Origin: Clostridia bacterium
GTDB lineage: Bacteria; Bacillota; Clostridia; Christensenellales; Borkfalkiaceae
Reading direction: 5' to 3'
Length of the DNA: 64,000 nucleotides
Assembly (NCBI GenBank): GCA_017508485.1
Contig: JAFVYV010000012.1
Span: forward strand, 62,001-126,000
The notes under the pieces are model-generated. The model saw nothing but the letters and a program-made list of their open reading frames with translations. It ran no database searches and had not been told where the DNA came from. Shown here piece after piece: positions 57,613 to 64,000 of this stretch. The translations under genes were made by a program, and so were the position numbers. Numbering within the stretch: the stretch's first letter is position 1; each line of letters starts with the position of its first letter.

Positions 57613-59052
57613 ATGAACGTAAGAAGAATTTTTAAAGTTTTAGGATACGTTTTAATTGTTGAAGCAATTTTTATGCTTTTTCCTTTAATAGTATCTTTAA
57701 TATATAAAGAATTTGTTAACGTAAAAGCCTTTGGTATTTCTATAGGGGTGCTTTTAGTTTTTGGGTTTATTCTTGCAAATATTCCACTTAAACGCAAAAA
57801 CTTTTTCCTAAAAGAAGGTTTAGCCGTTGCAGGACTTTCTTGGATAGTAATTTCCCTTTTTGGCGCAATTCCGTTTATGATAAGCGGTGCTATTCCAAAC
57901 TTTATAGACGCTTTTTTTGAAACCGTTTCAGGCTTTACAACTACTGGTGCATCTGTAATTTCTAACGTAGAAGGTGTTTCAAAGGGCATACTTTTTTGGA
58001 GGGCTTTAACTCACTTTATGGGTGGTATGGGTATACTGGTATTTTTACTTGCCTTTTTACCTAATAGCGACTCTAATTCAATTCACATATATAGCGCAGA
58101 ATCAACGGGTACAAAAGCCTCAAAGGTTGCGTCTAAATTAAAAAACGCCACTTTATATTTATACTTAATTTATATAGGCTTAACTATTTTAGAAAGCGTT
58201 TTACTTTGTTTTGATATGCCTGTTTTTGATGCAATTTGCCACGCACTTTCAACGGCAGGTACAGGTGGTTTTTCTACCTTTAATAATTCAATTGCTGGTC
58301 AAAGTGCTTACGTGCAAGTGGTTATAACGGTGTTTATGTTTATTTTTGGTATAAACTTTTCACTTTACTATTTGCTACTTTTTGGAAAGGCAAAAGAAGT
58401 ATTCAAAAGCGAAGAATTAAGGGTTTTTGTTATAATAGTAATAGTTGCAATTTTAGGGGTAACTATTCCACTACTTTCAGTTTACGAAAACTTTGGTAAA
58501 GCGTTTAGATACGGCGCTTTCCAAGTGTTATCACTTATAAGTACGACTGGCTTTTTCTCTGCAGAGTTTACCGTTTGGCCATCACTTTGTTTAGGAATTC
58601 TATTTATCGTTATGTTTATAGGTAGTATGGGTGGCTCAACAGGTGGTGGTATAAAAGTTTCAAGGGTTTGTATCGCTTACAAAATGGCTATCCGTGATTT
58701 TAAAAAGACTATTAGACCTAACAAAGTTTCTTTAATAAAGTTTGACGGCAGAGTTATTGAAGAAGGGGAAGAAAGGGGCGTTAGAGTATTTATAATACTA
58801 TATTTTATAATTTTATTAATTTCTACTTTACTTCTAAGTGTGTTTGGTGGTAATATAGAAACGAACCTAACAAGTTCACTTTCAATGCTAAGTAACGTTG
58901 GACCTGCTTTTGGTGAAATTGGTTTTTCCGGCTACTACGGTCTTTTACCAGCACCGTCAAAAATAATACTTTGCTTTGATATGCTAATAGGTAGGTTAGA
59001 AATTTTACCTATTTTAGTAATGATTGCGCCTTCTGCTTGGCGTTTTAAGTAA
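57613..59052 (+). CDS. trkH: Potassium uptake membrane subunit TrkH
   Basis: A 479-residue channel-like transporter with four M1-P-M2 repeats. Selectivity-loop segments include VSGFTTTGASVI, ALSTAGTGGFSTF, STTGFFSAEFT and LSNVGPAFGEIGF, with the conserved glycines; GSMGGSTGGGIKVSR is a further TrkH signature. It mediates K+ uptake with TrkA, encoded one base upstream. The FMN riboswitch follows the stop after about 20 bases, marking the end of this unit; no separate terminator is seen. Confidence 0.96.
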   Translation: MNVRRIFKVLGYVLIVEAIFMLFPLIVSLIYKEFVNVKAFGISIGVLLVFGFILANIPLKRKNFFLKEGLAVAGLSWIVISLFGAIPFMISGAIPNFIDAFFETVSGFTTTGASVISNVEGVSKGILFWRALTHFMGGMGILVFLLAFLPNSDSNSIHIYSAESTGTKASKVASKLKNATLYLYLIYIGLTILESVLLCFDMPVFDAICHALSTAGTGGFSTFNNSIAGQSAYVQVVITVFMFIFGINFSLYYLLLFGKAKEVFKSEELRVFVIIVIVAILGVTIPLLSVYENFGKAFRYGAFQVLSLISTTGFFSAEFTVWPSLCLGILFIVMFIGSMGGSTGGGIKVSRVCIAYKMAIRDFKKTIRPNKVSLIKFDGRVIEEGEERGVRVFIILYFIILLISTLLLSVFGGNIETNLTSSLSMLSNVGPAFGEIGFSGYYGLLPAPSKIILCFDMLIGRLEILPILVMIAPSAWRFK

Positions 59053-59070
59053 AAAAACAACTCAATAGAT

Positions 59071-59185
59071 TTTCTTTGGGGCAGAGTGTAATTCTCTACC
59101 GGTAGTTATAGTCTACTAACCCTTTATAGGGCCGACACGGTGTAATTCCGTGACCGACGGTTATAGTCCGGATGATAAAAGAAAA
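59071..59185 (+). promoter_or_regulatory. FMN riboswitch (RFN element)
   Basis: Conserved RFN segments in order: GGGGCAGAGTGTAATTC, CTCTACCGG, GTTATAGTC, GGGCCGACACGGTGTAATTC, CGTGACCGACGG and TATAGTCCGGATG. The multi-branched aptamer is complete. It lies upstream of the ribU-containing gene and is followed by a terminator. Confidence 0.95.
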
Positions 59186-59193
59186 AATTTTTT

Positions 59194-59227
59194 AAGTCCC
59201 ATTTTTTTGTAAAATGGGCTTTTTTGT
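59194..59227 (+). terminator. Riboswitch-controlled terminator
   Basis: Stem AGTCCCATTTT with AAAATGGGCT (one bulge) and a run of T, between the FMN aptamer and the AAGGAG of the next gene. Confidence 0.85.
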
Positions 59228-59243
59228 TTTAAGGAGATAGGTT

Positions 59244-60269
59244 ATGAAAAAAATTAAATGGGGTTTTAAGTTAACCACTAAAAACATTGCGGTAGTTGCC
59301 GTGCTTTCAGCACTTTCTTTCGTGCTTTATATGTTCGTAAAGTTTCCACTACCGTTTATTTTTCCAAGTTTTTTAGATATGCAGTTTTCCGACTTACCTG
59401 CACTTCTTGGTGGATTTTCTTTAGGACCTATTGCAGGTACTATTATAATCGTAGTAAAGTGCTTACTTAAACTTCCTTTTTCTTCAACGGCGTGTGTTGG
59501 GGAACTAGCCGACCTTTTAATCGGTCTTGCTTTCGTTCTGCCAAGTTCAGTTTATTATAGATATAATAGAAACAAAAAGGGTGCTATAATTTCTTTACTA
59601 ATCGGCTCTTTTTCAGCAATAATTATGGCAGTCGTTGCAAATAGATTTATACTAATACCTTTCTTCACAAAGGCATACGGTATGGAAGCAATAGTTGGTA
59701 TGATGAAGGCTTTATATCCAGAAATTTCTGCAGATAGCGTTTATAAATACTACCTACCACTTGCCGTTTTACCGTTCAACTTTTTAAGATGTTTAGTTTG
59801 TGGTGTTTTAACCTACTTTACTTACAAGCCACTTTCAAAAGCACTTCATTGGGAAGAAAACGCAAAAAAGAAGTTTTTAATAAGTAAATCTCCTATTGAT
59901 ACGGAAAGAATTGCATTTAACTACGCAAGGACCTTAAATAAAGGGGATATCGTTTTACTTCAAGGGGAAATGGGCGCAGGTAAAACCGCTTTCGTTAAAG
60001 GTCTTGCTTTAGGCTTAGGCATAAAAGAAGAAGTAACAAGCCCTACTTATGCATATTTAAATGTTTACGAAGGCTTACTTTACCACTACGACTTATACCG
60101 TTTAGATAGTGGCAAAAGGGCAGAAGAATTAGGGCTTACCGACTATTTTGGCGCAAGCGACAATATTTGCGTTTTAGAGTGGTCGGAAAATATTAAGGAA
60201 GTATTGCCAGAAAACTGCAAACAAGTTATAATAGAAAAAAAGGGAAACAAAAGAAAGATTACTTTATGA
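59244..60269 (+). CDS. ribU: Fusion of riboflavin S component RibU and t6A ATPase TsaE
   Basis: A 341-residue chimera. Residues 1-205 are RibU, the riboflavin-binding ECF S component with six helices (VLSALSFVLYMFVKFPLPFI, FLDMQFSDLPALLGGFSLGP, KCLLKLPFSSTACVGELADL). From about 212 the chain is a complete TsaE: ISKSPIDTERIAFNYARTLN, Walker A GEMGAGKTAFVKG, VTSPTYAYLNVYEG, HYDLYRL and VLEWSENI. TsaE is the ATPase needed for tRNA t6A37 synthesis. No in-frame ATG, GTG or TTG start with a ribosome binding site lies at the junction. tsaB and rimI follow with 4-base overlaps. Confidence 0.92.
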   Translation: MKKIKWGFKLTTKNIAVVAVLSALSFVLYMFVKFPLPFIFPSFLDMQFSDLPALLGGFSLGPIAGTIIIVVKCLLKLPFSSTACVGELADLLIGLAFVLPSSVYYRYNRNKKGAIISLLIGSFSAIIMAVVANRFILIPFFTKAYGMEAIVGMMKALYPEISADSVYKYYLPLAVLPFNFLRCLVCGVLTYFTYKPLSKALHWEENAKKKFLISKSPIDTERIAFNYARTLNKGDIVLLQGEMGAGKTAFVKGLALGLGIKEEVTSPTYAYLNVYEGLLYHYDLYRLDSGKRAEELGLTDYFGASDNICVLEWSENIKEVLPENCKQVIIEKKGNKRKITL

Positions 60270-60868
60270 ATTATTTAGTTATTGACACAAGCAGTAAACA
60301 TTTAATAATACTATTATCAAAAAAGGGCGAAGTGTTTACAACTTATATAGAAGATTGCAATACCGACCACTCTACTAAACTTATGGTAGAAGTTGATAAA
60401 ATGCTAAAAGAAAAGGGCGTTACGCTTTTTGATATGGACTTTTTTGGCGTAGTCGTTGGACCTGGCTCTTTTACCGGTATAAGAATTGGCGTTGCCACGG
60501 TAAAAGCCTTTTCTCTTGCAGTAAATAAACCAGTTTTACCACTCACTTCTTTTGATACTATTGCGTATAATAAGGTTGACGGCAAGTTTTTAGCCGTAAT
60601 TGATGCAAAGCACGATAATTTTTACGCTGAAGGGGTAGAAGATGGTAAAATAACCCTAGCACCTTGTTTTATAAATAAAGAAAGGGTGTTAGAGTTAAAA
60701 AAGGAATATGCGCTTATCTCTTTTGACGATATTGAAGGCGTAGAAAAGGTTTGCCCTGTTGAAGGGTTAAAGAAAGCCGTTCTAGAAAACAAAGAAAAGG
60801 TAACCTTTGATATGAATTTGGTTACTCCGTTATATATAAGAAAAAGCCAAGCAGAGGAAAACAGATGA
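60266..60868 (+). CDS. tsaB: tRNA threonylcarbamoyladenosine biosynthesis protein TsaB
   Basis: A 200-residue ASKHA-fold protein that forms the t6A-transfer complex with TsaD and TsaE. It opens with YLVIDTSSKHLIILL, has the HSTKLMVEVDKML helix and the diagnostic VVGPGSFTGIRIGVATVKAF. AVIDAKHDNFYAEGV is in the C-terminal lobe. It overlaps the RibU-TsaE gene by four bases (ATGA). tsaD is not in this window. Confidence 0.95.
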   Translation: MNYLVIDTSSKHLIILLSKKGEVFTTYIEDCNTDHSTKLMVEVDKMLKEKGVTLFDMDFFGVVVGPGSFTGIRIGVATVKAFSLAVNKPVLPLTSFDTIAYNKVDGKFLAVIDAKHDNFYAEGVEDGKITLAPCFINKERVLELKKEYALISFDDIEGVEKVCPVEGLKKAVLENKEKVTFDMNLVTPLYIRKSQAEENR

Positions 60869-61308
60869 CTTTAAGAAGTTGGGAGTTTGTTGATTTAATT
60901 AAAATTGAAAAATTCCATAAAGAAAATTTTATAGATGCCTGGACTTATTCTCAATTAGCGTCTTCTTTTTTAAGTGATAAATTTAAGGGCTTTTTAGTTG
61001 AAGATAACGGCGAAATTTTGGGTACGGTTTGCTACGACTTAAGCATAGAAGAAGGAGATATTCTTCATATCGTAGTCAAAAAGGAAGAAAGAAAAAAGGG
61101 TATTGCCACTTCTCTTTTAGAAAGGGCTTTTGAAGAAGTTAAAAAAATTGAACTAAAGGCGCTTTTTTTAGAAGTTAGAGAGTCAAATATTCCTGCTATT
61201 AAAACTTATGAAAAGGCGGGATTTACTAAACTAGCTGAAAGGAAAAACTATTATAGCGATAAAGAAACTGCAATTGTTATGAAAAAGGAGTTTAGTTATA
61301 ATTACTAA
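60865..61308 (+). CDS. rimI: RimI-type protein N-alpha-acetyltransferase
   Basis: A 147-residue GNAT acetyltransferase for ribosomal protein S18 and related targets. DLIKIEKFHKENFIDAWTYS, the acetyl-CoA loop VVKKEERKKGIATSLLERAF, and FLEVRESNIPAIKTYEKAGF then YYSDKETAIVMKKEF are typical of RimI. It overlaps tsaB by four bases, the common tsaE-tsaB-rimI order, and its end overlaps the next gene. Confidence 0.94.
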   Translation: MTLRSWEFVDLIKIEKFHKENFIDAWTYSQLASSFLSDKFKGFLVEDNGEILGTVCYDLSIEEGDILHIVVKKEERKKGIATSLLERAFEEVKKIELKALFLEVRESNIPAIKTYEKAGFTKLAERKNYYSDKETAIVMKKEFSYNY

Positions 61309-61984
61309 AAAGACGATAGTTTTTTTACACGGGTATTTATCAAATAAAGAAAGTTTTAACTTAAATATCAACTACTTAAAAAAGTATTTTAATTGTTTTG
61401 CTTTTGACCTAACGGGTTTTGGCGAAGGCAAAAATATGGACTATCCTTATTCTCTTGACGATTATATAAAAGAAGTTAAGGAAAAGTTAAAAGAAAATAA
61501 TATAAAAAAACCACATATAATAGCGCATTCTTTTGGGGCGAGAATTGCTTTAAAGTTAGCCTCTCAAAACAAAAACTTTTTTGACAAAATGGTTATAACG
61601 GGTGGCGCAGGGCTAAAACCTAAAAAGACCTTAAAAAAGGTTATAAAAAGGTGGTTATTTAAATTCTTAAAAATCTTTTTACCTAAAGAAAGGTTAAAAG
61701 GTTTTTATTCTAAAGACTACAATTCACTATCCCCCGTAATGCAAAAAAGTTTTGTTAAGATTGTAAACGAACACTTAGATGGCCGTTTGTCTAAAATTGA
61801 AAACAAAACGTTACTTATTTACGGCAGTTTAGACAAAGAAACGCCACTTTATATGGCAAAAAGGTTTAATAAAAATATAAAAAACAGTTCTCTTTTTGTT
61901 ATCAAAGGGGCAGGGCATTTTTGTTTTGTTGAAAAACCAGACCTTTTTAATTTTACCGTAAAAGAGTTTTTGTTAAAAAAGTAA
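61301..61984 (+). CDS. Alpha/beta hydrolase that appears to use a rare AUU (or AUA) start
   Basis: About 227 residues with the alpha/beta hydrolase fold: TIVFLHGYLSNKESFNLN (oxyanion loop), FAFDLTGFGEGKNMDYPYSL, the nucleophile elbow IIAHSFGARIALKLA (Ser in HSFGA), LLIYGSLDKETPL with the acid and KGAGHFCFVEKPD with the catalytic His. The first in-frame ATG (61436) would delete the HG loop and the first strands. AAAGGAG at 61284-61290 is 7 bases before ATA (61298) and 10 before ATT (61301); an in-frame TGA at 61280 leaves no standard start. I give ATT as the start. Substrate unknown; it sits between rimI and murF. Confidence 0.8.
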   Translation: MTKKTIVFLHGYLSNKESFNLNINYLKKYFNCFAFDLTGFGEGKNMDYPYSLDDYIKEVKEKLKENNIKKPHIIAHSFGARIALKLASQNKNFFDKMVITGGAGLKPKKTLKKVIKRWLFKFLKIFLPKERLKGFYSKDYNSLSPVMQKSFVKIVNEHLDGRLSKIENKTLLIYGSLDKETPLYMAKRFNKNIKNSSLFVIKGAGHFCFVEKPDLFNFTVKEFLLKK

Positions 61985-61994
61985 AGGAGTAAAA

Positions 61995-63665
61995 ATGTTT
62001 CCGTTATTAGCAACTTCCGTCAAAGACCTACTAACAGTAGATAGTGTTATAATTTATATTTGGATTTCAGTAGTTAACGCACTTTTATTAATTTACGCAT
62101 CGCATAAATACCTACTTGCACTTCAACAATTCGGGTACAAAAACAAAAGATATTTTAAATGGCTTAAAATAAAAAATATTCACTACACAAGGTTAATGCT
62201 ACTTAGCCTACTTGGATTTTTGTTCTTTTTGCTACTCAACGTTTGCTTTACTTCAATTTTAGGGGAAGAAATTGCCATTTATATAGGGTTTGCGTCTTAC
62301 CTAATTTTTGGTATAGCCTATATAAAAACGGAACAACAAACTACTGAAAAGTTAAAACTTAAAATAACAAAAAGAATTGTTAGGCTTTCTATCGTTTATT
62401 TTTTAGTTATAACTGCAGTTTCTTTTGGAACACTAATATTGGCAGATATTTTAGCATATTTAATAAAGATAGATATTTTTTGTCTTTTAAGGTACGCGCT
62501 TGTTTGTTTTATTCCTTTAATTTTACCTTTACTACTTCTTATAGCAAACGCAGTTTTATTGCCGTTTGAAAGTTTGAATAATAAACGGTATATAAGAAAA
62601 ACTAAAGAAGCGCTTGAAAAGGCAGATATAATTAAAATAGGTATAACGGGTAGTTATGGTAAAACCACCGTAAAAAATATTTTAGCCACCCTTTTAAGCC
62701 AAAAATATAGGGTTTTAGCAACGCCAGAGTCTTACAACACTCCACTTGGAATTGCCTTAACCACTAAAAAACTTGACAGTACGCACGACGTATTTATTGC
62801 AGAAATGGGCGCAAGGCAGGTTGGCGATATTAGTGATTTAGCAACCATAGTTAAACCAAAATACGCAATTTTAACGGGTGTTAACACTCAGCATTTAGAA
62901 ACTTTTAAAGCACAAGAAAATATAATAAAAACAAAGTTTGAACTTTTTGAAAATTTACCAGTTGACGGGGTTGGCTTTTTTTCTAGCGATAATGAAAATT
63001 CCGTTAAACTTTTTAACGACTTTACTGGGGAAAAGTACCTTGCAGGTATAGGTGGAGAAGATATAACTGCCACGGCAGAAAACGTTAAAACAACGCCTTG
63101 GGGTACGGTGTTTGACCTAAAAATAGGGGATAAACGGCTTTTTGACTGCCACACTAACCTACTTGGCAAGCACAACGTAAGTAATATTTGTTTAGCAAGT
63201 TTAGTTGCTTATAAACTTGGTGTTTCCTTAAAAGATATCGGCGTTGGTATTAACAGATTAACCACCGTTAAGCATAGGCTAGAAATAGTGCCGAATAACC
63301 ACGGCGTAACCATTATTGACGATAGTTATAACTCTAACGAAACCGGGCTAAAAGCGGCACTTGAAGTGCTATCTTCTTTTGAAGGTAGAAAAATTGTGTT
63401 AACACCTGGTTTAATTGAATTAGGTACGGAAGAAAATATTGCAAACTTTAAGTTTGGCGTTGAACTTTCAAAAACTGCCGACAAGGTTATAATTATAGGC
63501 GCACATAACGCAGAAATGCTTATTTCAGGTTTACTTGAAGGTGGATTTGATAGAAAGAATATTATATTTGCTAAAAATCTAACTAAAGGCAACGCAAAAC
63601 TTAACGAAATTATGAAAGAAGGGGACGTTATTCTTTTTGAAAACGACCTACCAGACACTTATTAG
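61995..63665 (+). CDS. murF: MurF-like Mur ligase with N-terminal membrane domain
   Basis: A 556-residue protein. The first 200 residues hold about six hydrophobic helices. The Mur ligase follows: ATP loop IGITGSYGKTTVKN, EMGARQVGDI, LTGVNTQHLETF, NLLGKHNVSNICLAS, the ligase motif KHRLEI and IDDSYNSNETGLKAAL. MurF adds D-Ala-D-Ala to UDP-MurNAc-tripeptide. Membrane-fused versions occur in Clostridia; the helices may dock it to MraY or the divisome. The C-terminus ends ENDLPDTY. AAAGGAG precedes the ATG. ddl, which makes its substrate, is next. Confidence 0.9.
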   Translation: MFPLLATSVKDLLTVDSVIIYIWISVVNALLLIYASHKYLLALQQFGYKNKRYFKWLKIKNIHYTRLMLLSLLGFLFFLLLNVCFTSILGEEIAIYIGFASYLIFGIAYIKTEQQTTEKLKLKITKRIVRLSIVYFLVITAVSFGTLILADILAYLIKIDIFCLLRYALVCFIPLILPLLLLIANAVLLPFESLNNKRYIRKTKEALEKADIIKIGITGSYGKTTVKNILATLLSQKYRVLATPESYNTPLGIALTTKKLDSTHDVFIAEMGARQVGDISDLATIVKPKYAILTGVNTQHLETFKAQENIIKTKFELFENLPVDGVGFFSSDNENSVKLFNDFTGEKYLAGIGGEDITATAENVKTTPWGTVFDLKIGDKRLFDCHTNLLGKHNVSNICLASLVAYKLGVSLKDIGVGINRLTTVKHRLEIVPNNHGVTIIDDSYNSNETGLKAALEVLSSFEGRKIVLTPGLIELGTEENIANFKFGVELSKTADKVIIIGAHNAEMLISGLLEGGFDRKNIIFAKNLTKGNAKLNEIMKEGDVILFENDLPDTY

Positions 63666-63672
63666 AAATACG

Positions 63673-63712
63673 AAAATCACCAAAGTTAAAAAATAACGGA
63701 GGTGATTTTTTT
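63673..63712 (+). promoter_or_regulatory. Hairpin sequestering the ddl ribosome binding site
   Basis: AAAATCACC (63673-63681) pairs with GGTGATTTT (63701-63709); a T-run follows. The right arm contains part of the GGAGGTGA ribosome binding site of ddl, so it can act as an attenuator, a terminator or a translation block. Confidence 0.55.
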
Positions 63713-64000
63713 ATGAAAAAAATAGTTGTAATTTTTGGTGGAGAATCGGTTGAAAGCGAAGTTTCTATAATTACCGGAGTTTTAATTTCAAACGGATTAA
63801 AAAAACATTTTGAAGTAGTGCCTATTTTTGTTTCAAAAGGTGGCGACTGGTTTACGGGCGAAGAACTTTTTAATATAGAAAGTTATAAAAGTTTAGATGA
63901 AAAAAGTTTAACAAAAGTTTGCGTTTTGTCTAGTTCTAACCTTTTATATAAACTAAAAAAGGGTAAACTAAAAGAACTTTTTCCTATATCGTTAGTGGTA
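63713..64000 (+). CDS. ddl: D-alanine--D-alanine ligase, N-terminal fragment
   Basis: The frame is open from ATG at 63713 to the end of the window (96 codons). KKIVVIFGGESVESEVSIIT is the start of a Ddl protein (VxxGGxSxExxVSxxTG), followed by EVVPIFVSKGGDWFTGEELF. Ddl joins two D-alanines with ATP to make the dipeptide that MurF attaches. GGAGGTGA is well placed before the start but lies in a hairpin. The ATP-grasp domain is beyond the window. Confidence 0.9.
   Translation, partial: MKKIVVIFGGESVESEVSIITGVLISNGLKKHFEVVPIFVSKGGDWFTGEELFNIESYKSLDEKSLTKVCVLSSSNLLYKLKKGKLKELFPISLVV

Noticed and set aside
57591..57989. A 132-codon open frame antisense to the trkH start
   Set aside because: trkH is unambiguous on the plus strand; the antisense frame shows no known motif or initiation signal.
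61436..61984. A shorter alpha/beta hydrolase starting at the first ATG
   Set aside because: It would lose the HG oxyanion loop and first strands, which are encoded in frame upstream and preceded by AAAGGAG.
1..64000. tRNA, rRNA, prophage or integrative-element genes
   Set aside because: I looked for clover-leaf-type sequences with CCA ends, rRNA-conserved stretches and integrases and saw none; a tRNA scan would be needed to be certain.

Overview
The window is AT-rich bacterial DNA that reads as a strictly anaerobic, endospore-forming member of the Clostridia (Bacillota). The evidence is low-GC codon use, near-consensus sigma-A promoters, strong AAGGAG-type ribosome binding sites and T-tailed terminators. 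Pyruvate:ferredoxin oxidoreductase and a full Rnf complex indicate ferredoxin-based anaerobic energy metabolism. Spo0A, SpoIIR, SleB, YpeB, a DUF3794/LysM protein and CotF-like coat proteins indicate sporulation. I cannot name a genus; an uncultured gut lineage is possible. I saw no rRNA, tRNA, CRISPR array, transposase or prophage.

Layout. 1-2.6 kb: end of yidC, then jag, then a minus-strand patch holding a duplicated 3' end of a flavoprotein gene and an inserted two-gene cassette, then the intact flavoprotein gene. 2.6-6.2 kb: nifJ. 6.4-10.7 kb: ecfA1-ecfA2-ecfT-truA, then rplM-rpsI. 11-14.9 kb: a lipoprotein, spo0A, a zinc-ribbon protein and veg. 14.9-16 kb: a minus-strand XRE regulator plus Fic module. 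16-21.7 kb: DUF3794/LysM, ispE, spoIIR, sleB, ypeB and two small membrane proteins. 21.8-28.5 kb: pckG, mgsA, tandem YwaF/TMEM164-like genes, a DUF4097 lipoprotein and two coat-like proteins. 28.5-37.8 kb: preQ1 riboswitch-queT, rnfCDGEAB, a NusG-II protein, a Gx transporter, a repeat lipoprotein and apbE. 38-49 kb: Lrp-aminotransferase, plsC-gltS, TPP riboswitch-thiT, an HD hydrolase, an orphan sugar-ABC ATPase, a CdaR/PucR regulator and an S41 protease. 49-59 kb: a class V aminotransferase divergent from a DUF3343 gene, nth-obgE-yhbY, nadD/yqeK-rsfS and trkA-trkH. 59-64 kb: FMN riboswitch, a ribU-tsaE fusion, tsaB, rimI, an alpha/beta hydrolase, murF and the start of ddl.

How the genes work together. 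One ECF energizing module (EcfA1-EcfA2-EcfT) is encoded far from three substrate-binding S components (QueT, ThiT, RibU), each behind its cognate riboswitch. NifJ supplies reduced ferredoxin, Rnf spends it, and ApbE can load FMN onto Rnf subunits and possibly onto the neighbouring repeat lipoprotein. The last operon puts t6A tRNA modification genes and late peptidoglycan precursor genes downstream of an FMN riboswitch.

The features most worth a second look are: a Spo0A whose phosphoacceptor aspartate is asparagine; the RibU-TsaE fusion under FMN control; an alpha/beta hydrolase that appears to start at AUU or AUA; a double-length RnfG beside a lipoprotein with degenerate FMN_bind-like repeats; a ThiT with a long extra membrane domain; a BRO-N/Fic module; and an HD hydrolase with HE in place of HD.
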